From: G963717155 sp963717155
GTDB taxonomy: Bacteria > Actinomycetota > Thermoleophilia > Gaiellales > JALYLC01
Length of the DNA stretch: 64,000 nucleotides
NCBI GenBank assembly: GCA_963717155.1
Contig: OY970326.1
Location: 2,108,001 to 2,172,000 of the forward strand
Reading direction: 5' to 3'
The position numbers were made by a program, and so were the translations under genes. Shown here piece after piece: positions 20,650-28,898 of this stretch. Each line of letters opens with the position of its first letter. The first letter of the stretch is position 1. A model generated the notes under the pieces. It was not told where the DNA came from and did not search any database. It saw only the letters and a list, made by a program, of their open reading frames with translations.

Positions 20650-21461
20650 GCAGGTGGCGTCCACCAGACGTTTCCGATCCGTCGCAACCGTGGTCGCGGT
20701 TAGGCCGCAAGCGAAATAGGACAACGGTCACCGGTGGCACTGAACGCGCCGCGGCCGCAGGTGGCGTCCACCAGACGTTTCCGATCCGTCGCAACCGTGA
20801 TCGCGGTCAGGCCGCGACGCACATAGGCCTCGAAGATTTCAGGTGGCGCGGGTTCGAAAGATCTACGGGTCGCGTGTTCGAATCTCTTCGAGCGCGCAAC
20901 CTTCTGCCTTTCGAACCAGCGCGACCCGTGGATCCTGGTCGACAATTGCGTGGTCGGCCTACCCGCTATCACGGTTGCGACGGGTCGACGACGTCTGCGT
21001 GCCTCCACACGCAGCCCTTTCCTAGGTTCCGAGAACCACGCCCACGACCTGCGGCTTTCTCAGGATCGCTTGGCCCTACGACCTGCCCCCGCGGCGCACT
21101 CGTCTCGACCTGTGATCTTCGCCCCATTGCGTGGTCGGCCTGACCGCGATCACGGTTGCGACGGATCGACGACGTCTGCGTGCTTCCACACGCAGCCCTT
21201 TCCTAGGTTCCGAGAACCACGCCCACGACCTGCGGCTTTCTCAGGATCGCTTGGCCCTACGACCTGCCCCCGCGGCGCACTCGTCTCGACCTGTGATCTT
21301 CGCCCCATTGCGTGGTCGGCCTGACCGCGATCACGGTTGCGACGGATCGACGACGTCCGCGCAGCGCCGTACGCGACCGCCGCGAGATTCCGAGAACCAC
21401 GCTCCCCACCCGCGCCTTTTCCGAGAATGGCATTGGCCCTACGACCTGCCTCCGGGCCGCG
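20650..21461. repeat. intergenic repeat cluster B with 181-bp tandem repeats
   Basis: The 844-bp gap between the convergent methyltransferase and etfA genes holds no supported gene. Two forward 107-bp units carry the core at 20684-20703 (2 mismatches) and 20791-20810 (exact). After a TTCGAA-rich spacer come three inverted units starting at 20946, 21127 and 21308, exactly 181 bp apart; their cores CTGACCGCGATCACGGTTGC lie at 20959-20978 (3 mismatches), 21140-21159 and 21321-21340. The first two 181-bp units are nearly identical; the third diverges after about 60 bp and matches the right end of cluster A. Open frames through it are repeat artefacts. Confidence 0.88.
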
Positions 21462-22442
21462 CTACCCCTTGCGCGCTCTGACGAGCTCCGTCAGCTTCGG
21501 CAGCACGGCATTGAGGTCACCCACTACGCCCAGATCGGCGAAGTCGAAGATCGGCGCGTTCGGGTCCTTGTTGACCGCGACGATCGTGTCGCTGCCGTTC
21601 ATCCCCACCTTGTGCTGGATCGCGCCCGAGATGCCGCAGGCCACGTACAGCTTCGGGCTGACCGTCTTGCCCGTCTGGCCGACCTGCGAGGCGTAGGGGT
21701 ACCACCCGCTGTCGACCACGGCGCGGGTGGCCGCGACCTCGCCGCCGAGCGCGCGCGCCAGCTCCTCGCACAGGCGGAAGCCGTCTGCCGAGCCGAGTCC
21801 GCGCCCGCCCGCGACGAGGATGTCGGCAGCCGTGATGTCGACGCCGCCGGTGTCGGCCTCCTCGTGGCCGACCACGCGCGCGGCGCTCGACCACTCGTGC
21901 ACCGCGACGGGGACGCGCTCGACCGGCGCGCTGGCGGCGGTCGGCTCGCCGGGGGCGAACGCGTTCGAGCGCGCCACGATCACCGCGGTGCCCTCGCGCA
22001 CGGCGCAGTGGCCGAACACCGAGTCGCCGAGTCCCGGCCGTCGCGTGACGACCCGGCCATCCTCGTTGTGCAGCTCGACGGCATCGACGATCAGTCCGGC
22101 ATCCAGGCGTGCCGAAAGTCCTGCGGCGATGTCGGATGCCAGCACGGACGCACCGAACAGCACGAGCTCGTAGTCGCGATCGACGACGACCGGCTCGATC
22201 GCGTCGACGGCCGGCTGGGGCAGCCCCGAGGCAAGCTGGGCGTCGTCGCAGATCAGCACGCGTGCGGCGCCGTACCCGCCGAGCACGGCACACGCCGAAT
22301 CGTCGAGTCTCGCCCCGCAGACGATCGCGTCGGCGCGCTTGCCGAGAGCGGAGGCAAGCTGCGCCGCCTCTCCCAGGAGTCCGGTCGAACCCGGTGTGAA
22401 CGCTCCCTCGTGCTGCTCGCAGAAAACCAGGAAGTCGCCCAT
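21462..22442 (-). CDS. etfA: electron transfer flavoprotein alpha subunit
   Basis: FAD-binding subunit of the heterodimeric ETF that collects electrons from acyl-CoA dehydrogenases. The 326 residues end with the conserved FAD domain: GRGLGSADGFRLCEELA, SGWYPYASQVGQTGKTVSP, LYVACGISGAIQHKVGM and NKDPNAPIFDFADLGVVGD. ATG overlaps the etfB stop by one base (TGATG). It forms an operon with etfB, and its acceptor ETF-QO is encoded close by on the other strand. Confidence 0.97.
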   Translation of the reverse strand: MGDFLVFCEQHEGAFTPGSTGLLGEAAQLASALGKRADAIVCGARLDDSACAVLGGYGAARVLICDDAQLASGLPQPAVDAIEPVVVDRDYELVLFGASVLASDIAAGLSARLDAGLIVDAVELHNEDGRVVTRRPGLGDSVFGHCAVREGTAVIVARSNAFAPGEPTAASAPVERVPVAVHEWSSAARVVGHEEADTGGVDITAADILVAGGRGLGSADGFRLCEELARALGGEVAATRAVVDSGWYPYASQVGQTGKTVSPKLYVACGISGAIQHKVGMNGSDTIVAVNKDPNAPIFDFADLGVVGDLNAVLPKLTELVRARKG

Positions 22443-23215
22443 CAGACGAGGATCTTCCGCTCGACCAGGAACTCGACGATCGCCTCGGCGGAGCTGCCGC
22501 CCTCGTCCTCGAGACGCCTGCCGCCCTCCTTCGCCGGTGGCGACGAGAGCGCGAGCACCTCGGTGCGTGGCGCGTCCGAGATGTCCAGATCGGCCGCCGT
22601 CAGCGTTTCCTGTGGCTTCTTCTTGGCACCCATGATGGACTTCAGCGACGGATAGCGCGGGTCGTTGATCGAGTCCGCCACCGACACGACCGCGGGGAGC
22701 GGAGCCTCGATCACGTCGTACCCCGACTCCGTCTGACGCTTCGCGCGGATCACCAGGCCCTCGAGCGTGAGTTGCGCGACCTGCGTCACGAGGGGACGTC
22801 GCAGCCGATCTGCGACGGATGCGGCCATGACGTAGCTCTCGGAGTCGGCCGCCTGCTGGCCGAGCAGCACCAGGTCGTAGTGCTCGCGCTCGAGCGCGGC
22901 AGCCAGCACCTTGGCTGTGAGCCAGATGTCGGCGCCCGCGAGCGCGTCGTCGCTGATGAGCACGGCGCGGTCGGCGCCGAGCGAGAGGGCCTTCCCGAGC
23001 GTCCGCATCGCCGTCTCGGGGCCCATGCAGACCACCACGACCTCGGTGTCTGCGCCGGCGGGGCCCTCCTTCAGACGCAGAGCCTCCTCCACCGCGTGCG
23101 CGTCGAACGGGTTCAGCGTGCGCTCACCAGACCGGTCGAGGCGGCGCGTCGCCGGATCGATGCGACGCACAGCGGTCGCGTCCGGGACCTCCTTGACGCA
23201 GACGGCGATCTTCAC
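22442..23215 (-). CDS. etfB: electron transfer flavoprotein beta subunit
   Basis: AMP-binding subunit of ETF, 257 residues. Seen are MKIAVCVKEVPDA at the start, NPFDAHAVEEALRLKE, the AMP-site QQAADSESYVMAASVAD, and the recognition-loop region DPRYPSLKSIMGAKKKP. The start is GTG with a GGGAGGGAAG ribosome binding site. It lies 55 nt downstream of the restored stop of the B12-binding mutase gene, so the three may be co-transcribed. Confidence 0.97.
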   Translation of the reverse strand: MKIAVCVKEVPDATAVRRIDPATRRLDRSGERTLNPFDAHAVEEALRLKEGPAGADTEVVVVCMGPETAMRTLGKALSLGADRAVLISDDALAGADIWLTAKVLAAALEREHYDLVLLGQQAADSESYVMAASVADRLRRPLVTQVAQLTLEGLVIRAKRQTESGYDVIEAPLPAVVSVADSINDPRYPSLKSIMGAKKKPQETLTAADLDISDAPRTEVLALSSPPAKEGGRRLEDEGGSSAEAIVEFLVERKILV

Positions 23216-23270
23216 CTAGAGCTTCCCTCCCGGTCCGCCCGCACGCGGACGCGCCGGGTCGGGCGACAGC

Positions 23271-23664
23271 CTACGCGAGCCGAGCGTTGAGGAACTCGAC
23301 GATCGAGCGGGTCGGCGCTCCCGGCGTGAAGATCTCGGCGACGCCGAGCTCGCGCAGCTCGTTGGCATCGCGCGGTAGGGATCGTGCCTCCGAGCACCAC
23401 GAGCACGTCGTCGGCCTCGGCCGCGTGAAGCAGCTCGAGGATCCGCGGCACGAGGGTCATGTGCGCGCCGGAGAGGATCGAGATGCCGACCGCGTCCGCA
23501 TCCTCCTGCACGACCGTCTCGGCGATCTGCTCGGGCGTCTGATGGAGACCCGTGTAGATCACCTCCATGCCGGCGTCGCGCAGCGCCCGCGCAATGACCT
23601 TCGCGCCGCGGTCGTGACCGTCGAGACCGGGTTTGGCGATCACCACCCGGATCGGTCGCTCCAT
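23271..23664 (-). pseudogene. B12-binding subunit of a methylmalonyl-CoA-type mutase, frameshifted
   Basis: Stand-alone cobalamin-binding domain of about 131 residues that would pair with a separate catalytic subunit; none is in the window. The cobalamin motif DGHDRG (residues 15-20), then ISILSGAH and VVLGGTIP, are clear. A one-base excess near 23371-23378 breaks the frame. In the other frame the conserved end continues as DANELRELGVAEIFTPGA and stops at 23271; unshifted, a spurious 150-residue frame runs to 23212. TAGACT at 23671-23676 (minus strand) ends 6 nt before the ATG. The break could be a sequencing error or real. Confidence 0.82.
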
Positions 23665-23874
23665 CGAATCAGTCTATCCGCCGTCTATTGCACGGGGATG
23701 CGGAGCCTCCGCGCACTCGAGTGCGGCCAGGCAGCCCTTCAGTTCCCGCGGGCCCGGTCGATTACCGAATGGAGCAGGAAGGCGATCGCATAGCGGCCGG
23801 CGAACTCGGTCCCGAGAAAAATCGCAAACGCTCGGGCTTGCACTAGGCTTGGACAGGGGAGCGAACTGACACTT

Positions 23875-25185
23875 ATGCCCGACCCGTACGAGATCATCGG
23901 CGTCCGTCGCGACGCTTCTCTGGACGAGATCCGGATCGCCTACCGGCGCAGCGCGCAGGTACTGCACCCGGACCGGTTCGCGACGTCGAGCGACGGCGTG
24001 CGCTCGGAGGCTGCGCGCCGGATGCTGCAGCTCAACTCCGCGATGGAGGCGATCGAGAGCGAGCGCGCCGACGAGGCGTCCGGGACGGGAAACCTCGGCT
24101 CGGTGACGTTCACCCAGCGGACGCCGGGCAGCGCAGTCCCCTCGCCGACAGCTGCACCTCCGCGCCCCCTCCAGTCCCCTGACCAACGCCCTCAAAGCAC
24201 CGTGAACGGCACGGCCACACCCACGGTGGGTGCTCCGCCGGCTCGCGTCGAGCTCGCCGGCCCGGTGGCCGGCCCTGTCGCCTCGCCGCCCCAGAGCGCT
24301 CCCGACCCGGCACCGGTCGTGCCACAGCCCGTCGCCGCGGCTCCGCCGGCGGCGCCTCGGCTACCGGATCCGGCGTACGTGTCGCCGCAGCCGGAGCCGA
24401 TGTTCACACCGCCCGCTCCTCCTGAGCCCGAGCCGCCGGCACCGGAGCCGCGACCGGTCGTGCCCGACGCGAAGGTCGAGCCGCACCCCTACACGCTCGG
24501 CGTCGGCGACGCGTTCACGACCGACTACGACGACGACTACGACGACGACGATCTTCCGTCCGCCTCCCGTCGATCCGGTGGACTGTCCGGGGCGCGCAGT
24601 CGCCTCCCCATGGTGATCGTCGGCATCGTGATCGTCGTCGCACTGGCAGTGATCGCCGGCTACTTCGTGTACGGGCGGACCAGCGGCTCGAGCGAGCAGA
24701 CGTTCGCCAAGTCGGGAGCGCCGTTCACGTTCCGGTACCCGAAGAACTTCCACGAGCGCCGCCTCGACGGCGGAGTGGCCCTCAACAAGCCCACGTACCA
24801 GGTCGGCTTCGGTCTCGACGCGAACAACTACCTGCTCGCATCGACCTACAAGCTGGGCTTCACGGTGCAGGCCGACGGTTCCGCGACCGGCCCGAAGGGC
24901 CAGCAGCTCACGCCCGATCAGATCAACCACGACATCGACGTGACCATCGCCAAGCTCGCAGGCCAGGCGGGTTTCACGCAGCAGGGCGTCGAGTCGGGCA
25001 GCCTCGGGCCGCTGCGCGCGCGGATCTACAACTACGCGAAGTCGGACGGATCGCTCTCGAGCACGTTCGTCGTCGCCCTGGCGGGGAAGACCGAGTACTA
25101 CGTGACCTGCCAGAGCTCGCCGCGCGGCGAGAAGGTCATCGCGAAGGCGTGCCAGCAGATGCTGACGACCTTCACGCGCGCCTAG
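23875..25185 (+). CDS. membrane-anchored J-domain protein
   Basis: A 436-residue protein. Residues 1-60 are a DnaJ domain with HPD at 31-33, which stimulates Hsp70 ATPase. Residues 80-200 are a Pro/Ala-rich linker, then an acidic DDDYDDDD run, one transmembrane helix at about 246-267, and an extracytoplasmic C-terminal domain of about 160 residues resembling PsbP/LpqN-like folds (weak). It lacks the Gly/Phe and zinc-finger regions of true DnaJ. With the J-domain inside and the C-terminus outside it may tether DnaK to the membrane; this is inference. It stands alone, convergent with pduO. Confidence 0.75.
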   Translation: MPDPYEIIGVRRDASLDEIRIAYRRSAQVLHPDRFATSSDGVRSEAARRMLQLNSAMEAIESERADEASGTGNLGSVTFTQRTPGSAVPSPTAAPPRPLQSPDQRPQSTVNGTATPTVGAPPARVELAGPVAGPVASPPQSAPDPAPVVPQPVAAAPPAAPRLPDPAYVSPQPEPMFTPPAPPEPEPPAPEPRPVVPDAKVEPHPYTLGVGDAFTTDYDDDYDDDDLPSASRRSGGLSGARSRLPMVIVGIVIVVALAVIAGYFVYGRTSGSSEQTFAKSGAPFTFRYPKNFHERRLDGGVALNKPTYQVGFGLDANNYLLASTYKLGFTVQADGSATGPKGQQLTPDQINHDIDVTIAKLAGQAGFTQQGVESGSLGPLRARIYNYAKSDGSLSSTFVVALAGKTEYYVTCQSSPRGEKVIAKACQQMLTTFTRA

Positions 25186-25188
25186 CGT

Positions 25189-25770
25189 TCACCTCTCGCC
25201 TCCGGGCACCCAGAGCGTCTCGCCGTCCGCGGCATTCGCCGCGCGGGCCAGGATGAACAGCAGATCCGACAGGCGGTTGATGTAGGCGAGCGCCTGCGGG
25301 TTCAGCGGCTCCCGCGCGGCGAGCCTCACGATCACGCGCTCGGCTCGCCGGGCGACGGTGCGCGCGAGGTGCAGCTGGGCCGCGGCGGGCGTGCCTCCGG
25401 CCAGGACGAACGACCGCAGGGGCTCGAGCTGCTCGTTCACCTCGTCGCACCGCTCCTCGAGCCAGAGAACCTGTTCGCCGGAGATCCGGAGGCGCGTGCG
25501 ATCGCGCTGCGAGATACGGTCCAGACGCAGCTCCTCGGGCACGGCCAGGTCTGCGCCGAGGTCGAAGAGATCGTTCTGGATGCGGCCCAGCCACTCGTCG
25601 TAGCCGTCGGGGAGCTCGAGCGTGCGGGCTACGCCGATCAGCGCACCGAGCTCGTCCACCGTCCCGTATGCCTCGATCCGCACATCGCTCTTCGGCACGC
25701 GGAGACCGTCGCCGAGGCTCGTCTCACCCAGATCGCCGCCCCGTGTGTAGATCCGATCGAGGTTGACCAC
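25189..25770 (-). CDS. pduO: cob(I)alamin adenosyltransferase, PduO type
   Basis: Transfers the adenosyl group of ATP to cob(I)alamin to make coenzyme B12. The 193 residues form one PduO four-helix domain: YTRGGDLGETSLGDG carries the ATP-binding loop, then VDELGALIGVART, QNDLFDLGADLA, and the late Arg-rich RTVARRAERVIV and NRLSDLLFILAR. The GTG start has TAGTCT (25777-25782, minus strand) 6 nt upstream, a leaderless pattern. Its product is the cofactor of the B12-binding mutase encoded 1.5 kb away. Confidence 0.94.
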   Translation of the reverse strand: MVNLDRIYTRGGDLGETSLGDGLRVPKSDVRIEAYGTVDELGALIGVARTLELPDGYDEWLGRIQNDLFDLGADLAVPEELRLDRISQRDRTRLRISGEQVLWLEERCDEVNEQLEPLRSFVLAGGTPAAAQLHLARTVARRAERVIVRLAAREPLNPQALAYINRLSDLLFILARAANAADGETLWVPGGER

Positions 25771-25862
25771 GTGGGCAGACTACTCAGTGACCCTGACGGG
25801 CCATCGCGAAACCGCCGCGAAACACGCGCTGGGCGCCTTCCGACACGGCGTACGATGGCTGG

Positions 25863-26558
25863 ATGACGCTCGCCCAGACGATCCTCGTGGTCGACGACGA
25901 GCCGACGATCTCGCAGGTCGTCGCGAGCTACCTGCGCCGCGAGGGGTTCCTCGCGGTCACCGCGGGCGACGGGCCGGCGGCTGTCGAGGCGGCGCTCGAG
26001 CACCGGCCGGATCTCGTCGTGCTCGACGTGATGCTGCCCGGGTTCGACGGCCTGCAGGTGATGGCGCGCCTGCGCCAGGAGCGTCACGTCCCGGTGATCC
26101 TTCTGACGGCACGCGGCGAGGAGTCCGACCGGATCGTCGGACTCCGGCTCGGCGCAGACGACTACGTCGTGAAGCCGTTCTCGCCGGCGGAGCTGGTCGC
26201 GCGCGTGCATGCCGTGCTCCGCCGCGTTCATCGGGAGGACGACTCGGGGCCCGGGGACGGCCCGATCTCGTTCGGAGACGTGGTGGTCGACGCGCGCGAG
26301 CGCACCGTCTCGGTCTCAGGCGAGCCCGTCGAGCTCACCGCGAAGGAGTTCGACCTGCTCCTGTTCCTCGCGCGCCACCTCGGACAGGTCTACACGCGCG
26401 ACGAGCTGATGGAGTCGGTGTGGCGGTACCCGTTCTACACCGACACGGCCACGGTGACCGTGCACGTGCGCAGAGTGCGCCAGAAGATCGAGGCCGATCC
26501 ACTGAAGCCCCGTCACCTCGTGACCGTCTGGGGCGTCGGCTACAAGCTCGCCGCCTGA
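25863..26558 (+). CDS. OmpR/PhoB-family response regulator
   Basis: Cytoplasmic transcription factor of 231 residues. The receiver domain (1-120) has the acidic pair DDE at 11-13, phospho-acceptor Asp55 in VLDVMLPG, and Lys in VVKPFSP. The C-terminal winged helix carries ELTAKEFDLLLFLARH and the recognition region TVTVHVRRVRQKIE. TACGAT at 25851-25856 ends 6 nt before the ATG (leaderless pattern). The stop overlaps the kinase start as TGATG. The signal is unknown. Confidence 0.96.
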   Translation: MTLAQTILVVDDEPTISQVVASYLRREGFLAVTAGDGPAAVEAALEHRPDLVVLDVMLPGFDGLQVMARLRQERHVPVILLTARGEESDRIVGLRLGADDYVVKPFSPAELVARVHAVLRRVHREDDSGPGDGPISFGDVVVDARERTVSVSGEPVELTAKEFDLLLFLARHLGQVYTRDELMESVWRYPFYTDTATVTVHVRRVRQKIEADPLKPRHLVTVWGVGYKLAA

Positions 26559-27769
26559 TGCGCCGCATCCTCGCAAGCGTGCTCGCGCTCGCAGCCGCGG
26601 TCGCGGTCGCATGCGTGTCGATGGCGCTGTTCACGGGCCGCGGGATCAACGCGATCCGCGACACGGCTGAGCTCGCGGTGCCGGCGGGCGCGGTCTGGCT
26701 CGTCGTCGTCCACCTCGGCCTCCGTGTGCGCCGTCTCGGCACGTTCCGCCTGCAGTACGCGATCGCCGTGGCCGGGGCCGTCGGCGTCGCGCTCGTCGCG
26801 GTGTTCTGGACCGCCGATCGGATGTTCGTCTCGGACCACGACGCCGCGGTGCTCGGCTCGTTCATGCTCTTCGCCGGGGTGATCGGGGCGCGCAACGCGA
26901 CGCTGCTCGCGGAGCGCACGTCCCGCGACGTCGAGCGCCTGCGCACCGGACTCGGGACGTTCGCAGCGGGCGACCTGTCGCACCGGATCGAGCCGACCGG
27001 CCCGCGCGAGCTGCGCGACCTGGCGATCTCTGCCAACGAGATGGCCGCCGTGCTCGAGAGCGTGCGAGCCGAGCGAGACGACGCCGACCGGGCTCGCCGC
27101 AACCTGATCGCCTCCGTCTCGCACGACCTGCGGACACCGCTCGCGTCGCTCCGGCTGCTCGTCGAGGCGATCGACGACGGCGTCGTCGCCGGGCCCGACG
27201 AGACCGCGGACGCGCTGCGGCGCGCGAAGGGCCACGTCGCGACGCTCTCGACGCTGGTCGACGACCTCTTCGAGCTCGCGCGCCTCGAGGCCGGCGACAT
27301 CTCGTGGACGCTGTCCCGGATCGGCGTCGCCGAGCTGATCGACGAGACCGTCGAGGCGTTCCGCCCTCAGGCAGAGCGCAAGGGTCTCGTGCTGACGGAG
27401 AGCGTCGCGGGCGACATCGCTCCGGTCCGCGGCAATCCCGAGAAGCTCCAGCGCGTCCTGTACAACCTCATGCAGAACGCGGTGCGGCACACGCCGCAGG
27501 ACGGCACCGTCACGCTGCGGGCCGAGAGCGAGGACGAGTACGTGCGCATCGAGGTCGCGGACGACGGCGAAGGCATCCCGCCCGAGCACGCCGAGCGCGT
27601 CTTCGATCGCTTCTTCCGTGGGGGCGACGGTGCGCGCAACGGCACCGGCGCAGGCCTCGGGCTCTCGATCTGCCGCGCGATCGTCGAGGCGCACGGCGGC
27701 CGGATCTGGGTGGAGCCGGGCGACGGTCGCGGGTCGCGGGTCTGCTTCACCGTCCCCGCGGCACCGTAG
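26558..27769 (+). CDS. sensor histidine kinase
   Basis: Membrane sensor of 403 residues that should phosphorylate the upstream response regulator. The first 115 residues contain four hydrophobic segments with little periplasmic sequence, so the stimulus may be sensed in the membrane. A HAMP-like segment (about 118-172) leads to the HisKA helix with His189 in SVSHDLRTPLASL. The HATPase domain shows NLMQNAVRHT, DDGEGIPPE, FFRGG and GAGLGLSI. The ATG overlaps the regulator stop by one base. Confidence 0.95.
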   Translation: MRRILASVLALAAAVAVACVSMALFTGRGINAIRDTAELAVPAGAVWLVVVHLGLRVRRLGTFRLQYAIAVAGAVGVALVAVFWTADRMFVSDHDAAVLGSFMLFAGVIGARNATLLAERTSRDVERLRTGLGTFAAGDLSHRIEPTGPRELRDLAISANEMAAVLESVRAERDDADRARRNLIASVSHDLRTPLASLRLLVEAIDDGVVAGPDETADALRRAKGHVATLSTLVDDLFELARLEAGDISWTLSRIGVAELIDETVEAFRPQAERKGLVLTESVAGDIAPVRGNPEKLQRVLYNLMQNAVRHTPQDGTVTLRAESEDEYVRIEVADDGEGIPPEHAERVFDRFFRGGDGARNGTGAGLGLSICRAIVEAHGGRIWVEPGDGRGSRVCFTVPAAP

Positions 27770-27828
27770 GCGGGCTCTTCGGACTCTCTATTGCCTTTCT
27801 CAGGGGAGTCCCAGACGTCGTTGCTTCA

Positions 27829-28044
27829 GTGAAGACATGGCTCGTCGAGTTGATCGTCGCGGTCACGACCATCGGAGTGCTCGGGCGCATCGTTGCCCTG
27901 ACGCGCTCGCGACTCGCCGGCCCGGCGATCGCTGTCGTGCCTGGGGGGCCTGCTGCTCGCACCCGCGGTCCGGGCGTGGGGCACGCAGCGCGCGGCGGCG
28001 TCACGAGCCCGGAGACGGCCGATCGGCCGCCTCCGGGCTCGTGA
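27829..28044 (+). CDS. possible small membrane protein (weak)
   Basis: A GTG-started frame of 71 residues begins with a hydrophobic segment (WLVELIVAVTTIGVLGRIV). After a G6 run at 27943-27948 the frame loses membrane character, while the +1 frame continues as GGLLLAPAVRAWGTQ, a second hydrophobic segment. This suggests a two-helix protein split by a homopolymer indel. No family was recognised and there is no clear Shine-Dalgarno. The gap may equally be non-coding. Confidence 0.22.
   Translation: MKTWLVELIVAVTTIGVLGRIVALTRSRLAGPAIAVVPGGPAARTRGPGVGHAARGGVTSPETADRPPPGS
28001..28044. terminator. 44-bp near-perfect palindrome, bidirectional terminator
   Basis: Two 22-nt arms starting TCACGAGCCCGGAG meet without a spacer, with a single mismatched pair. 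It sits between the histidine kinase (plus) and the hydroxyacyl-CoA dehydrogenase (minus), which converge here, so it can stop transcription from both sides. There is no T-run. Confidence 0.65.
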
Positions 28045-28054
28045 CCACTGCGCG

Positions 28055-28898
28055 CTACCCGTACGTGTGAAACCCGCGCCCGCTCTTGCGGCCGAGCCGA
28101 CCCGCGTCGACGTACTGGCGCCAGAGCACGCACGGGCGGTACTTCGGATCGCCGAAGCCCTCGTGTAGAACCTCGAGCACGGCGAGGCACGTGTCGAGAC
28201 CGATCAGGTCGGCGAGCGCGAGGGGGCCCAGCGGATGCGCCATGCCGAGCCGCATCGCGGTGTCGATCGCCTCGGCGTCGCCGATCCCCTCGTAGAGGCA
28301 GAAGACCGCCTCGTTGAGCATCGGGAGGAGGATGCGGTTCGCCAGGAATCCGGGCACGTCACGGGATTCGGCGACCGTCTTGCCCATCGCCTCGGCACGG
28401 GATCGAACCGCGGCCGCCGTCTCGTCCGACGTGTCGAGTCCGCGGATCAGCTCGACCAGATGCGAGCATCGGGACCGGGTTGAAGAAGTGCATCCCGCAG
28501 ACCTTGTCCGGCCGCGACGTGCACGCGGCGAGGCGACCGATCGGAATCGACGAGGTGTTCGAGGCGAGGATCGCGGCGGGATCGAGCAGCTCGTCCGCCC
28601 GCCTGAACAGCTCCGCCTTGAGCTCGAAGCGCTCCGGCGCGGCCTCGATCATGAGCTCGCAGTCGCGGCCCGCCGCAAGATCGGTCGCCGTCTCGATGCG
28701 GGCGACACGGCGTCGGGATCGTCGACCTTCCCCTTCTCGTGCAGACGTGCGAGTGAGCTGCGGATTGCCGCGAGCCCCCGCGCGAGCGCGGGCTCGTCGA
28801 CGTCGACGAGCCTGACGTCCATGCCGGCGGTCGCTGCGACCTGGGCGATCCCGCGCGCCCATCTGGCCGGCCCCGACGACCAGGATCCGGTCGCTCAT
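28055..28898 (-). pseudogene. 3-hydroxyacyl-CoA (3-hydroxybutyryl-CoA) dehydrogenase, three frameshifts
   Basis: NAD-dependent dehydrogenase acting on 3-hydroxyacyl-CoA, about 281 residues once frames are joined. Readable parts include the Rossmann start ILVVGAGQMGAGIAQVAA (joined), ELMIEAAPERFELK, ASNTSSIPIGRLA, the catalytic MHFFNPVPM, and DVPGFLANRILLPMLNEA. Shifts lie near 28853-28858 (extra base), 28704-28706 (missing base) and 28459-28464 (extra base). All conserved motifs survive, so sequencing error is as likely as decay. The start overlaps the thiolase stop as ATGA. Confidence 0.85.

Noticed and set aside
20946..21461. 181-bp tandem units as a CRISPR array
   Set aside because: The whole 181-bp unit is repeated, without unique spacers, and no cas genes are near.
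20843..21481. Open frames through repeat cluster B encoding repeated peptides
   Set aside because: They follow from the non-coding DNA repeat being read in frame; there is no start signal, family match or codon bias of a gene.
25763..26557. Extended N-terminus for the histidine kinase (668-codon frame)
   Set aside because: The upstream part is a shadow of the response regulator; ATG 26558 overlaps the regulator stop and begins the first membrane helix.
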